DNA of 64,000 nucleotides from Halovulum marinum (GCF_009697225.1 NZ_WIND01000005.1:124001-188000); one strand, 5' to 3'. Numbered from the stretch's first letter, positions 1 through 8,304 are shown. Numbers and translations: made by a program. Notes: generated from the sequence alone by a model not told the origin.

Positions 1-305
1 GCGCGTTCCTCGGGCGTCAGGTGCTTCTCGGCCAGCTTGCGGAGCCAGTCCTGGGGGATCTCGGCGGCAGTCAGGATCTGCGCTGGGGTCAGCGCCTCCA
101 GCCCCGAGAACACCGTGCCGAAGGCGCGGTCGAACCGGTCGAGGTGGCGCTCGTCCTTCACCATCGCGGTGCGCGCGAGATAGTAGAACCCCTCGGCGTC
201 GAAGGCCGCAAGCCCCGCCGACAGCGCGCGCAGGAAGCAGAGGTACTCGCGCAGCGAGACCGGCACGCCCTGGCGCCGGAGTTCCTCGAACAAGGTGACG
301 TACAC
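1..305 (-). CDS. vWA-domain protein, CoxE-like (3' part cut by window edge)
   Basis: The minus-strand frame is open from a GTG at 303-305 to the left edge and gives the N-terminus of a CoxE-type von Willebrand A protein. Recognisable segments are GVPVSLREYL, then FDAEGFYYLARTAMVKDERH and LDRFDRAF; these are typical of the family's N-terminal region. The vWA fold with its MIDAS metal site should lie outside the window. Such proteins usually pair with MoxR AAA+ ATPases, and a MoxR gene lies upstream on the same strand (3395-4234), so the two probably work as a metal-insertion or chaperone pair; that pairing is inference. No clear ribosome binding site precedes the GTG, and the frame stays open further upstream, so the start is moderately certain. 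Confidence 0.72.
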   Translation of the reverse strand, partial: MYVTLFEELRRQGVPVSLREYLCFLRALSAGLAAFDAEGFYYLARTAMVKDERHLDRFDRAFGTVFSGLEALTPAQILTAAEIPQDWLRKLAEKHLTPEER

Positions 306-391
306 GGCGGCGGGCCCGTTGCTGAGTTGCGGATCCGCCGCAGCATGCCGCGCCCGCCGGGGCGGAGGCAACCCCGCGGCGGCGGCGCCGC

Positions 392-1204
392 TCAGCGACG
401 TTCGAGCACGATCATCGGATAGTGCCAGAGCGCGGCGGCGACGCGCGGGTGGCGCGCCTCGATGCGGCCCGCGGCGGCGTAGAACCGCTTGGCCGCGCGG
501 TCGGACCACAGCAGCGCGCGGTCGTCGCGGCTGCCGATCACGTCCCAGGGGCGGATGTCGATCCGGGCGCGGTCCGCAAAGCGCTGCCACCAGCCCAGCG
601 GGTGACGGCGGAAATAGAGATCGGGCCGCGCCGGCGCCGCGCGCGCCGCGCCCGGCAGCAGCCGCCGCGCGCGTTCGGCGGCGGCGGTGGCGAAGCGCAC
701 CGGCGAGCGCGGGTTGGAATAGATCACCACCAGCCGTCCGCCCGGCCGCAGCAGCCGCAGCAGCCGGTCGACGGCGCGTTCCTGCAGGTCGATGTCGATG
801 TGGAACAGCACGTGGGCGCAGAACACCGCGTCGAAGCCGCCCTCGTCGAACGGCGGTTCCAGCACCGAGCCGCGCACGATCTCGGCCCGGCGGTTGAGCT
901 TCGTCGCCGCGGCGGTCAGCGCCCGCCCCGAGATGTCGAGACAGGCCAGCCGGTCGAAGCGCCGCGCCAGGTCCAGGTGGCTGGCCGGCATGTCGCCGCA
1001 GCCGGCGATCAGCAGCCCGCCGTGCAGGCCGTCGAAGGCGGCCAGGGTGCGCCGTTCGACCGCGGCGTGGTACCCGGCATAGGCCGGCCGGAACGCCCGG
1101 AACGCCGCATCCTCGCCGTTGCCGCCATCGGTGCCGACCCAGCCGTAGCCGTCGTAGAAACCACGCACGCCGTCCTCGACCGTGGTGGCCGAAAGCATTG
1201 CCAT
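392..1204 (-). CDS. class I SAM-dependent methyltransferase
   Basis: This 270-residue protein has a Rossmann-type methyltransferase core. Motif I is LLIAGCGDMPASHLDLA near residue 80, an acidic end of strand 2 follows (LACLDISG), and a motif IV-like segment reads FDAVFCAHVLFHID. The C-terminal third (FRRHPLGWW, then IRPWDVIG) resembles small-molecule methyltransferases of the Methyltransf_11 type. The substrate is unknown. The start ATG has a good AGGAGG seven bases upstream. It sits in a minus-strand run with the DUF2927 lipoprotein and the MoxR/vWA pair. A CtrA-like half-site arrangement lies about 50 bp upstream (1251-1265). Confidence 0.8.
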   Translation of the reverse strand: MAMLSATTVEDGVRGFYDGYGWVGTDGGNGEDAAFRAFRPAYAGYHAAVERRTLAAFDGLHGGLLIAGCGDMPASHLDLARRFDRLACLDISGRALTAAATKLNRRAEIVRGSVLEPPFDEGGFDAVFCAHVLFHIDIDLQERAVDRLLRLLRPGGRLVVIYSNPRSPVRFATAAAERARRLLPGAARAAPARPDLYFRRHPLGWWQRFADRARIDIRPWDVIGSRDDRALLWSDRAAKRFYAAAGRIEARHPRVAAALWHYPMIVLERR

Positions 1205-1250
1205 CTCGAACCCTCCTGCATCGCCTGCGGGCCATGCTGGGGGTGTATGG

Positions 1251-1265
1251 TTAAGGCGGGGTTAC
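1251..1265. promoter_or_regulatory. Imperfect CtrA-like box
   Basis: The + strand reads TTAA, seven bases, then TTAC. On the minus strand this is GTAA-N7-TTAAC, one mismatch from the CtrA consensus TTAA-N7-TTAAC. It lies 47 bp upstream of the methyltransferase start, a plausible promoter position. A single imperfect match can occur by chance; the call depends on the better sites elsewhere in the window. Confidence 0.25.
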
Positions 1266-1274
1266 CCGCTGCGG

Positions 1275-1439
1275 TCAGGCCAGCCGAGCGGCCAGGATCA
1301 CCGCCGCCAGCGCGAGGATCGCGGCGAAGATGCCGTGCCCGGCGCCGTACTGCAGCTTGTCGAGCCGGTTGCCGCCGCGGCGGCGGGCGCGTAGCCAGCC
1401 GAAGGCGAAACCGGCGGCGAAGGCGATCAGCGGGATCAT
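1275..1439 (-). CDS. small membrane protein, 54 residues
   Basis: This short gene runs from ATG (1437-1439) to TGA (1275-1277). The protein begins MIPLIAFAAGFAFGWLRARR, then has a basic and glycine-rich turn (RGGNRLDKLQYG) and a second hydrophobic segment (GIFAAILALAAVILAARLA). Two membrane helices joined by a basic loop are therefore predicted. Similar small proteins with the RRGGNRLDxxQY stretch occur beside DUF2927 genes in Rhodobacterales and are sometimes labelled apolipoprotein acyltransferase, which their size makes unlikely. It follows the lipoprotein gene by 36 bp on the same strand. Function unknown. Confidence 0.7.
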   Translation of the reverse strand: MIPLIAFAAGFAFGWLRARRRGGNRLDKLQYGAGHGIFAAILALAAVILAARLA

Positions 1440-1475
1440 CGGAAGGTCCGTCTTGGGGGCGCGGGCGCGCCGGCG

Positions 1476-2849
1476 TCAGTTCATCTGCGGCAGCAGCGCC
1501 TCCAGCCGGGCCTGCTCGCGCGCGCGGGTGCCGTTGCCGTCGCCGTAGGCATAGCGTGCCCACCGCAGGTGGTCCAGTTGTGCCTGCCGGGCGCCGGTGC
1601 GGTCTCCGGTCGCGGTCAGCGCGGCGGCCCGAATGGCCAGCAGGCTGGACAGAAGCACCGCGTTGTGCCCGCGCCGGGCGACGGGAATCGCCTGCGTCGC
1701 CAGCCGGTCGGCGGCGTCGAAGTCGGCCTGCTCAAGCGCGGTCAGCGCGACGTGCAGCGCCGCCTGCGCGGTGCGGATGTCGTCGGGCCCGTAGCGGTCG
1801 CGGAACAGCCGGTAGGCGGCGCGGAAATCCGCCGCCGCCCGCTCCGGCGCCTGGTCGCGGGTCAGCCGGCCGCGGGTGATCAGCGCCACCCCCAGCCGGT
1901 GATCCGCCGGCTGCAGGCGCTGCGCCGCCGCCAGCGCGCGGTTGGCGGCGGCGATCCGGCGCGCGGCGCCGTGGCGGCGGGTCAGCGCCTCCTCGATCGA
2001 GCGCTTGAATTCGGCCGAAGCGGGGGCGCGGGGCAGCTCGCCGATGCCCTCGCCCTGCGGGTTGATACGCGCCAGGATCGGCCCGATCCGCCCCGCCACG
2101 ACGCTGTGCGGCAGGCCCGAGCGCAGCGCGTCGTCGTAGAGCGCGCGCAGCATCAGCATGTCGAACGGCGTCAGGATCGAGTGGAAGTTGTCGTCGTTGA
2201 ACACGCTGTCGGGCAGGCGGTACAGGTCGTTCGCCGGCCCCAGCGCCTGCGCCAGCTCCTCGTGCAGGCAGTCGCGGATGTCCTGCGGGAAGCTGTCGGT
2301 GGGGATGAAGATCGCGGTGACGCCCAGCGTCCGCTGCGACGACCAGCGCAGCCGGTCGCGGCCCGAGCGGGCGCGGAAGCCGCTCCAGGAGGTCTCGCCG
2401 GGGACGATGAAGCAGGCCGCGCCGGCGTCGATGCGCTGCAGCTCGGCCAGCGGCACGCCGTCGATGTGGATCCGTGCCTCGGACGGATCGCGGGTGCTGC
2501 GGATGTCGATCCGCGCCTCGTCGCGGAACCGGCGCAGCAGGTTCTCGATGTCGCCGGCGTAGGGCGCCAGCTCGGGCGAGCGCAGGTAGACCCGGATCGG
2601 CCCCTCGTGGCGCAGCAGCCCGCGCAGCGTCTCGCCGCGTTCCAGCGCGAAGGTCAGGTCGAGGAAATCCGCCGCCAGCTGCCGGTTCGCGCGCGCGACG
2701 CCGCGCGGCAGCGTCTCGGCGGGAAAGGCGACATCGGTCGCCGCCGGGCCGGTGGCCACGGCGCGGCTGGCCGGCTGCGACGGCGGCGCCAGCCCGCAGC
2801 CGGCCAGCGCCGCCAGGATCGCCGCCGTCGCCGCCAGCCGCGCGATCAT
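1476..2849 (-). CDS. DUF2927 domain lipoprotein
   Basis: The 457-residue protein starts MIARLAATAAILAALAGC, a signal peptide with lipobox LAGC (Cys18), so it is probably a lipoprotein. The DUF2927 core includes CLHEELAQALGPANDLY and FNDDNFHSILTPFDMLMLR; the HEE stretch resembles a metallopeptidase zinc motif but lacks the second histidine of HExxH. The last 150 residues are Ala-rich helical repeats of TPR type (YRLFRDRYG, ALTALEQADFDAADRLA). The ATG overlaps the stop of the upstream acetyltransferase gene (ATGA), so translation is probably coupled. Function is unknown; an envelope role is inferred from the lipobox. Confidence 0.85.
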   Translation of the reverse strand: MIARLAATAAILAALAGCGLAPPSQPASRAVATGPAATDVAFPAETLPRGVARANRQLAADFLDLTFALERGETLRGLLRHEGPIRVYLRSPELAPYAGDIENLLRRFRDEARIDIRSTRDPSEARIHIDGVPLAELQRIDAGAACFIVPGETSWSGFRARSGRDRLRWSSQRTLGVTAIFIPTDSFPQDIRDCLHEELAQALGPANDLYRLPDSVFNDDNFHSILTPFDMLMLRALYDDALRSGLPHSVVAGRIGPILARINPQGEGIGELPRAPASAEFKRSIEEALTRRHGAARRIAAANRALAAAQRLQPADHRLGVALITRGRLTRDQAPERAAADFRAAYRLFRDRYGPDDIRTAQAALHVALTALEQADFDAADRLATQAIPVARRGHNAVLLSSLLAIRAAALTATGDRTGARQAQLDHLRWARYAYGDGNGTRAREQARLEALLPQMN

Positions 2850-3292
2850 GCGCCGGTCCTCTGGTATTTCACGAACGGGGTCAGCGTGGCGACGCGGTCG
2901 TAGAGCCGGCGCGCCTCGGCGTTGAACTCCTGCGTCAGCCAGTACACCGAGGGGCAGCCGGCGGCATCGGCCGCGGCATAGACCGCCTCGATCAGCGCCC
3001 GCCCCGCGCCGGTGCCGCGCGCCTGCGGCGCGACGTAGAGATCCTGCAGGTACACCACATCCTCGATCCGCCAGCCGTGGCGGTGGAAGATGAAGTGTGC
3101 CAGCCCGACCGGGCCGTCGGCGCCGAGCGCCAGCACACCGCGGTAGTCGGTGACATGCGGGTCGGTCAGCCGGGCGAAGCTGCTGCGGCAGACCTGCTCG
3201 GGCAGCTCGGTTCCGTAGAAGGTCAGGTAGGCCTTCCACAGGCGCCGCCAGGCGGTTTCGTCGGCGGGGGTGATCGGCCGGATCGTCGTCAT
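2846..3292 (-). CDS. GNAT-family N-acetyltransferase
   Basis: The 148-residue protein starts MTTIRPITPADE and has the GNAT acetyl-CoA motif A, VAPQARGTGAGRALIEAV, in mid-protein, then SVYWLTQEFNAEARRLYD (motif B). The length is normal for the family. The acceptor is unknown. A GTG four codons upstream (3304) is an alternative start; the ATG fits the usual family N-terminus. The stop overlaps the start of the DUF2927 lipoprotein gene by 4 bp. Confidence 0.85.
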   Translation of the reverse strand: MTTIRPITPADETAWRRLWKAYLTFYGTELPEQVCRSSFARLTDPHVTDYRGVLALGADGPVGLAHFIFHRHGWRIEDVVYLQDLYVAPQARGTGAGRALIEAVYAAADAAGCPSVYWLTQEFNAEARRLYDRVATLTPFVKYQRTGA

Positions 3293-3394
3293 CGAAATCG
3301 TCACCCGTGGCTTGAAATGGCGCGGGCCGGCCCGCTGCGACCATCTGTCCGCAGCTTCGGCGGCTTGGCAACCCCCGAAAGCGCCGCGGCCGGA

Positions 3395-4234
3395 CTAGCG
3401 CTCGCGCCGGGCCATGAATGCCAGCCGCTCGAACAGCGCCACGTCCTGCTCGTTCTTCAGCAGCGCGCCGTGCAGCCGCGGCAGCGCCTCGTGCGCGCTG
3501 CGGCGCAGGTCGGCGGGATCAAGGTCCTCGGCCACCAGCAGGCGCAGCCAGTCCAGCATCTCCGAGGTCGACGGCTTCTTCTTCAGCCCCGGCGTCTCGC
3601 GGATCTCGAAGAACTGGTCCAGCGCCGCCGTCAGCAGGGTCTGCTTGATGCCCGGGAAGTGCGCCTCGACGATGGTGCGCAGCGTCCCGGCGTCGGGAAA
3701 GCGGATGTAGTGAAAGAAGCAGCGCCGCAGGAAGGCGTCGGGAAGTTCCTTCTCGTTGTTCGAGGTGATGATCACCACCGGGCGGTGCACGGCGCGGACG
3801 GTCTGACCGGTCTCGTAGACGTGGAACTCCATCTGGTCGAGTTCCTGCAGCAGGTCGTTGGGAAACTCGATGTCGGCCTTGTCGATCTCGTCGATCAGCA
3901 GCACCACGCGGCGCTCGGCGACGAACGCCTGCCACAACTTGCCGCGACGGATGTAGTTGCCGACGTCGCTGACCCGCGGATCGCCCAGCTGGCTGTCGCG
4001 CAGCCGGCTGACCGCGTCGTACTCGTACAGGCCCTGCTGCGCCCTGGTGCTCGACTTCACCGCCCATTCCAGCAGCGGCGCGTCCATCTGCGCCGCGATC
4101 TGGCGGGCCAGCTCGGTCTTGCCGGTGCCGGGCTCGCCCTTCACCAGCAGCGGGCGTTCCAGCGTCACCGCCGCATCGACCGCGACGGCAAGATCCCTGG
4201 TGGCGATGTACTCGGCCGTCGAGCGGAAATTCAT
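3395..4234 (-). CDS. MoxR-family AAA+ ATPase
   Basis: The 279-residue ATPase has Walker A GEPGTGKT at residues 33-40, Walker B VVLLIDEIDKAD, a sensor-1 region VVIITSNNEKELPDAFLRRC with an arginine finger, and a C-terminal lid. MoxR ATPases act with vWA proteins as chaperones for metalloenzyme or complex assembly; the vWA partner is probably the truncated gene at 1-305. AGGA ten bases upstream of the ATG supports the start. An in-frame upstream extension is possible but lacks such a site. It is the first gene of the minus-strand run. Confidence 0.9.
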   Translation of the reverse strand: MNFRSTAEYIATRDLAVAVDAAVTLERPLLVKGEPGTGKTELARQIAAQMDAPLLEWAVKSSTRAQQGLYEYDAVSRLRDSQLGDPRVSDVGNYIRRGKLWQAFVAERRVVLLIDEIDKADIEFPNDLLQELDQMEFHVYETGQTVRAVHRPVVIITSNNEKELPDAFLRRCFFHYIRFPDAGTLRTIVEAHFPGIKQTLLTAALDQFFEIRETPGLKKKPSTSEMLDWLRLLVAEDLDPADLRRSAHEALPRLHGALLKNEQDVALFERLAFMARRER

Positions 4235-4428
4235 GCTTGTTTTCCTGCCTGTCGCTGTCCCGGCGAAGCTGTTGCGTGGCGACGATAATTCCGTTCCGTT
4301 CACGCAGGTAATAGGTGACAAGTCGCGGGAATCCTAGTAGACGACCCGCATATTGAGAGCAGCCGGTGCAATGCGGCGCCGATCCCCCCCGGCCCGTGCC
4401 AGCACGCAGAACCAGGGTAGCGCACCAT

Positions 4429-4851
4429 ATGAAAGCGGAAACCAAATTCGACTCCGACTACCTGCCTTCGGAGGACGAGCCGTTCATGAACGAACGTCAG
4501 GTGGCGTGGTTTCGCAACGAGCTGATGAAATGGAAGGAATCGATCCTCGCTGAAAGTCGCGGCACGATCGAGGACATGCAGGAAGGCACCCGCAACATCC
4601 CCGACGTGGCCGACCGCGCCAGCGAGGAGACCGACCGGGCGCTGGAGCTGCGCACCCGCGACCGGCAGCGCAAGGTGGTGTCGAAGATCGACTCCGCGCT
4701 GCGCCGGCTGGACGAGGGCAGCTACGGCTACTGCGAGGAGACCGGTGAGCCGATCTCGCTCAAGCGGCTGATGGCGCGGCCGATCGCCACCCTGAGCCTG
4801 GAGGCGCAGGAGCGGCACGAGCGGCGCGAGAAGGTGCATCGGGACGATTGA
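4429..4851 (+). CDS. dksA: DksA-type RNA polymerase-binding regulator
   Basis: The 140-residue protein has the DksA layout: N-terminal acidic region, coiled coil (roughly 25-95, with DVADRASEETDRALELR), and C-terminal globular part. DksA binds the RNA polymerase secondary channel and, with ppGpp, tunes rRNA and amino-acid promoters. The C-terminal zinc finger is degenerate: only Cys102 remains in YCEETGEPISLKRLMARPIA, with Thr, Ser and Ala where E. coli has cysteines. A single-cysteine DksA is known from R. sphaeroides. The start chosen is the ATG after AGGGTAGC; an upstream in-frame ATG (4366) would add 21 unconserved residues. A strong terminator follows. Confidence 0.92.
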   Translation: MKAETKFDSDYLPSEDEPFMNERQVAWFRNELMKWKESILAESRGTIEDMQEGTRNIPDVADRASEETDRALELRTRDRQRKVVSKIDSALRRLDEGSYGYCEETGEPISLKRLMARPIATLSLEAQERHERREKVHRDD

Positions 4852-4877
4852 TCCCGCGCACCGCGATGAAACTCGGG

Positions 4878-4902
4878 AAAAGGGGCCAGCAGGCCCCTTT
4901 TT
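4878..4902 (+). terminator. Rho-independent terminator of dksA
   Basis: AAAAGGGGCC (4878-4887), loop AGCA, GGCCCCTTTT (4892-4901) and a further T form a stem with a U-run, 26 bp after the dksA stop. It separates dksA from the FAD monooxygenase gene. Confidence 0.85.
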
Positions 4903-4945
4903 CGTCGGGTCCCGGCACCGGGGCGGCACGCGCGGAGGTGCCTTG

Positions 4946-6094
4946 ATGATCCGGACGGCGGCGGTGGTGGGCGCGGGAATCGGCGGCATGGCGGCGGCGC
5001 TGTCGTTGGCCCGCCGCGGCGTCGCGGTCACCGTGCACGAGCGCGCCCCCGCCTTCGACGACGTCGGCGCCGGGCTGCAGATCGGCCCGAACGGCGTCCA
5101 TGTCCTGCGCGCGCTGGGCCTGGGCGCGGAGTTGGACGCGCACGCCGCGCGGCCGCGCGCGGTCGAGATGCGCGACGGTCTGTCGGGGCGGCTGGTGGCC
5201 GCTGTGGACATGGCCGCCGCCGAGGGCCGCTATGGCGCGCCGTATCTGCAGCTGCACCGCGCGGATCTGCTGGCGGTGCTGACCGAGGCGGCGACCGGCG
5301 CCGGGGCCACGCTGCGGTTCGCGTCCGAGATCGATCCCGGCGCGCCGCCGCAGGCCGATGCGGTGATCGCCGCCGACGGCGTCCGCTCGGCGTTCCGGCG
5401 CAGGGCTCTGCCGGATGTCGCGCCGGCCTTTACCGGCCAGGTGGCGTGGCGGGCGCTGGTGCCGCACGGTGCGGCGGCGGACGGGCTGGATCCGGGGCGC
5501 ACGCTGCTGTTCATGGGGCCGGGGCGGCATGTGGTGGTGTATCCGCTGCGCGGCGGCGCGCTGTGGAACCTGGTCGCGGTCGAGGCGCGGGACGCGTGGA
5601 CCGCCGAGGGCTGGACCGCCGTCGCCGACGTCGAGAGGATGCGCGCCGGCTTCGCCGGCTGGTGCGCGCCGGTGACGCGGCTGCTGGCGGCGGTCGGAGA
5701 GGGCCGGGAATGGGGCCTGTTCGCCCACGGCGCGCTGCCACGCTGGCACCGCGGCAACGTCGCGCTGCTGGGCGATGCGTGCCACCCGATGCTGCCGTTC
5801 CTGGCGCAGGGTGCGACGATGGCGATCGAGGACGCCTGGGTGCTGGCCGATTGCCTGGAGCGGCACGGCGACGTGCCGGCGGCGCTGGCGGCATACGAAC
5901 GCGCGCGCAAGCCCCGCGTGACCCGCGTGCAGCGCGCCGCGGCGCGCAACGCGCGGCTGTACCACCTGCCGCCGGGGCCGCTGCGGGCCGGGCTGCGCGC
6001 GGGCATGGCCGGTGTCGGCGCGCTGGCCCCGGGCGGGCTGCTGGCGCGGTTCGACTGGCTGTACGGGCACGACGTGACCGGCGGCGCGGGCTGA
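4946..6094 (+). CDS. FAD-dependent monooxygenase (salicylate hydroxylase/UbiH type)
   Basis: This 382-residue flavoprotein has all three group A aromatic hydroxylase motifs: GAGIGGMAAALSLARRG at the N-terminus (FAD ADP part), the DG-like motif VIAADGVRSAFR near 145, and the GD motif VALLGDACHPMLPFLAQGATMAIEDA near 275. The wording of the GD region is that of salicylate or 3-hydroxybenzoate hydroxylases. The substrate cannot be read from the sequence. GGAGG at 4934-4938 suits the ATG at 4946; a TTG one codon upstream is less likely. It is monocistronic and convergent with the nuclease gene, 12 bp away. Confidence 0.87.
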   Translation: MIRTAAVVGAGIGGMAAALSLARRGVAVTVHERAPAFDDVGAGLQIGPNGVHVLRALGLGAELDAHAARPRAVEMRDGLSGRLVAAVDMAAAEGRYGAPYLQLHRADLLAVLTEAATGAGATLRFASEIDPGAPPQADAVIAADGVRSAFRRRALPDVAPAFTGQVAWRALVPHGAAADGLDPGRTLLFMGPGRHVVVYPLRGGALWNLVAVEARDAWTAEGWTAVADVERMRAGFAGWCAPVTRLLAAVGEGREWGLFAHGALPRWHRGNVALLGDACHPMLPFLAQGATMAIEDAWVLADCLERHGDVPAALAAYERARKPRVTRVQRAAARNARLYHLPPGPLRAGLRAGMAGVGALAPGGLLARFDWLYGHDVTGGAG

Positions 6095-6106
6095 GCCGCG
6101 CTGCGC

Positions 6107-6886
6107 TCAGTCCTCGAGTTCCACCCAGATCGGCACGTGGTCCGAGGGTTTCTCGCGGCCGCGGATCTCCTTGTCGATCTGGCAGGTGACCAGCCGGTCG
6201 GCGGCCTGCGGCGTCAGCAGGATGTGGTCGATGCGGATGCCGTCGTTGCGGCGCCAGGCGCCGGCCTGGTAGTCCCAGAACGTATAGACGCCGTCCTGCC
6301 GCGTCGTCGCCCGCAGCGCGTCGGTGAAGCCGAGGTGCACGATCCGGCGGAATGCGGCGCGGGTTTCGGGCAGGTACAGCGCGTCGGTCGCCCAGGCCGC
6401 CGGGTTGGCGGCGTCCTCGGCCTGCGGGATGACGTTGTAGTCGCCGGCCATCAGCGCCGGCTCCTCGGCGGCCAGCAGAGCCTGCGCCCGGGCCTTCAGC
6501 CGCACCATCCAGGCCAGCTTGTAGTCGTATTTCGGACCCGGCGCCGGGTTGCCGTTGGGCAGGTAGAGCCCGCACACCCGCACCGGCGTGTCGGCCAGCA
6601 CCAGCGCCTCGATCCAGCGCGCCTGTTCGTCGCCGTCGTCGCCGGGCAGGCCGCGGCGCACGTCCTCGAGCGGCAGCCGCGACAGGATCGCGACGCCGTT
6701 GAAGCCCTTCTGGCCGTGGGTCTCCAGATTGTAGCCGAGATCCTCGATCGGCGCGCGCGGGAAGGTCTCGTCGAGCGACTTGATCTCCTGCAGCACGACC
6801 ACGTCGGGGCGGGCTTCCTCAAGCCAGGCGGTGAGGGCGTGCAGGCGCGCCTTGACGCCGTTGATGTTGTACGAGGCGATCTTCAT
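6107..6886 (-). CDS. xth: exodeoxyribonuclease III (AP endonuclease family)
   Basis: The 259-residue protein is a normal-length ExoIII. It starts MKIASYNINGVKARL, with the metal-binding Glu in LQEIKSLDETFP (about residue 34), GLYLPNGNP, the catalytic MAGDYNVIP (Asp/Asn), GLTFTD-like LGFTDALRA, the DNA-binding FWDYQAG and RIDHILLT, and the terminal histidine in SDHVPIWVEL. The enzyme cleaves DNA at abasic sites and removes 3' blocks in base excision repair. A longer frame upstream lacks support. Confidence 0.93.
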   Translation of the reverse strand: MKIASYNINGVKARLHALTAWLEEARPDVVVLQEIKSLDETFPRAPIEDLGYNLETHGQKGFNGVAILSRLPLEDVRRGLPGDDGDEQARWIEALVLADTPVRVCGLYLPNGNPAPGPKYDYKLAWMVRLKARAQALLAAEEPALMAGDYNVIPQAEDAANPAAWATDALYLPETRAAFRRIVHLGFTDALRATTRQDGVYTFWDYQAGAWRRNDGIRIDHILLTPQAADRLVTCQIDKEIRGREKPSDHVPIWVELED

Positions 6887-6981
6887 GGTGCTGGAGTAGC
6901 AGCGCGATTCAGGTCTAGGCAATCCCAAACGCCCCGGCCGGACCGCCCGGCGGCAGGAAACGGCAGGAAGGATCGGCGGGC

Positions 6982-7863
6982 ATGGCGCGCCACGTGGTGA
7001 AGATCTTCGGCGAGCGCAACACCGGAACGCGGGCGCTGGGTGCGCTGCTGCGGCAGCTGCCGGACGTCGGCCACCGGGTGGCGGCGCCGGCGGCGGCGGC
7101 CGCCGACGGCGCGCTGGAGGCGGCGATCGAGACGCAGATGCGCGGCGCGTGGAAGAAGCTCTACCTGCACGCGCTGCGCGACGAGGCCGCCGCCCGCGAG
7201 GCCGAGTCCGACCCGTGGAAGCACGCGCTTCCGCGCCTGACGCCGGCGATGGTGGCGGCGGGCGCGGGGGTCGTGGTGATGGTGCGCAATCCCTATTCCT
7301 GGCTGGTCGGCCTGGCGCGGCGGCCGTACCACATCAAGGGCCCCAACGCCGAGACGCTGGACGCCTTCGCCGCCCGCCCGTGGATGACCGAGCGGCGCGA
7401 GGGGATGGCGGCGGTGGTGGCCTCGCCGGTGGACCTGTGGGCGGAGAAGGCGGCGGCGGCGCTGGCGCTGCCCGCGCGGGCGGCCGCCGAGGGGCTGGCC
7501 TGCCACCGGCTGCGGTTCGAGGATTTCGTCGCCGATCCCGCCGGAACCGCCCGCGCCTGCGCCGACGCGCTGGCGCTGCCCGCCGGAGAGATCAAGCCGC
7601 GCGAGCGCAACACCAAGGCCGGCGAGGCCGGGCTGGCGACGCTGCAAAGCTACTATTCGCGCGAACACTGGCGCGGCTGGCTGACCCGCTCCGCGGTCGC
7701 GCGGGTCAACGCGCGGCTGGATCCGGACGTGGTGCGGGCGCTTGGCTACGCCTTCCTGGCGCCCGACGACTTCCCCGACACCCTGCCCGAGGAGGTGGCG
7801 GCGGCGATGGCCGAGGAGATGGCCAGCCTGCGCGCGCCGGCGCACCGCGCGCTGCCGGGCTGA
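6982..7863 (+). CDS. sulfotransferase-like P-loop protein
   Basis: The 293-residue protein starts MARHVVKIFGERNTGTRAL. The segment FGERNTGTRAL resembles the PAPS-binding P-loop of carbohydrate sulfotransferases, and VVVMVRNPYSWLVGLARRPYH resembles the 3'-phosphate-binding RxPxxW region. Late motifs are RLRFEDFVADP and KPRERNTKAG. Together they suggest a sulfotransferase fold acting on a glycan or small molecule; the acceptor is unknown. The ATG follows AGGAAGGAT. It is transcribed towards the convergent erpA-type gene. Confidence 0.7.
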   Translation: MARHVVKIFGERNTGTRALGALLRQLPDVGHRVAAPAAAAADGALEAAIETQMRGAWKKLYLHALRDEAAAREAESDPWKHALPRLTPAMVAAGAGVVVMVRNPYSWLVGLARRPYHIKGPNAETLDAFAARPWMTERREGMAAVVASPVDLWAEKAAAALALPARAAAEGLACHRLRFEDFVADPAGTARACADALALPAGEIKPRERNTKAGEAGLATLQSYYSREHWRGWLTRSAVARVNARLDPDVVRALGYAFLAPDDFPDTLPEEVAAAMAEEMASLRAPAHRALPG

Positions 7864-7876
7864 GCCGCGGCGCCGA

Positions 7877-8221
7877 TCAGATCGAGAAGCTGGTGCCGCA
7901 GCCGCAGCTGGAGGTGGCGTTGGGGTTGTGCACCACGAAGCGCGCGCCGATCAGTTCCTCGGTGAAGTCGATCTGGGCGTTCTTCAGGAACGGCAGCGAG
8001 ACCGGATCGACCAGCACCCGGGCGCCGTCCTTCTCCAGCACCAGGTCGTCGGCTTCGGGCGCGTCGGCCAGACTGATGTCGTACTGGAAGCCCGAGCAGC
8101 CGCCGCCCTCGACGGCGATGCGCAGGCACTGGGCCGCGTCGGCGTCGGCGTTGATCTCGTGCAGCCGGGCGAAGGCCCGGTCGGTCACTTTCGGGGGCAG
8201 GTCGAGCTGCATCTTTTCCAT
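7877..8221 (-). CDS. erpA: A-type iron-sulfur carrier (ErpA/HesB family)
   Basis: The 114-residue protein has the A-type carrier fold with cysteines in VEGGGCSGFQY and the C-terminal SSCGCGTSF. These three cysteines bind and deliver Fe-S clusters to apo-enzymes. The length is normal. I chose the ATG giving MEKMQLDLPPKV; MQLDLPPKV at 8212 and a GTG at 8242 are alternatives. It lies head-to-head with dgt, 83 bp apart, which leaves room for both promoters. ErpA versus IscA cannot be decided without neighbours. Confidence 0.85.
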   Translation of the reverse strand: MEKMQLDLPPKVTDRAFARLHEINADADAAQCLRIAVEGGGCSGFQYDISLADAPEADDLVLEKDGARVLVDPVSLPFLKNAQIDFTEELIGARFVVHNPNATSSCGCGTSFSI

Positions 8222-8304
8222 CGCCTCGTGATCGGGTAGCACCCAGGAATGTAAGACGCGCCCGCCGCCGCAACAAGACCGTCACCCCGGACCGGAGACC
8301 GCCC

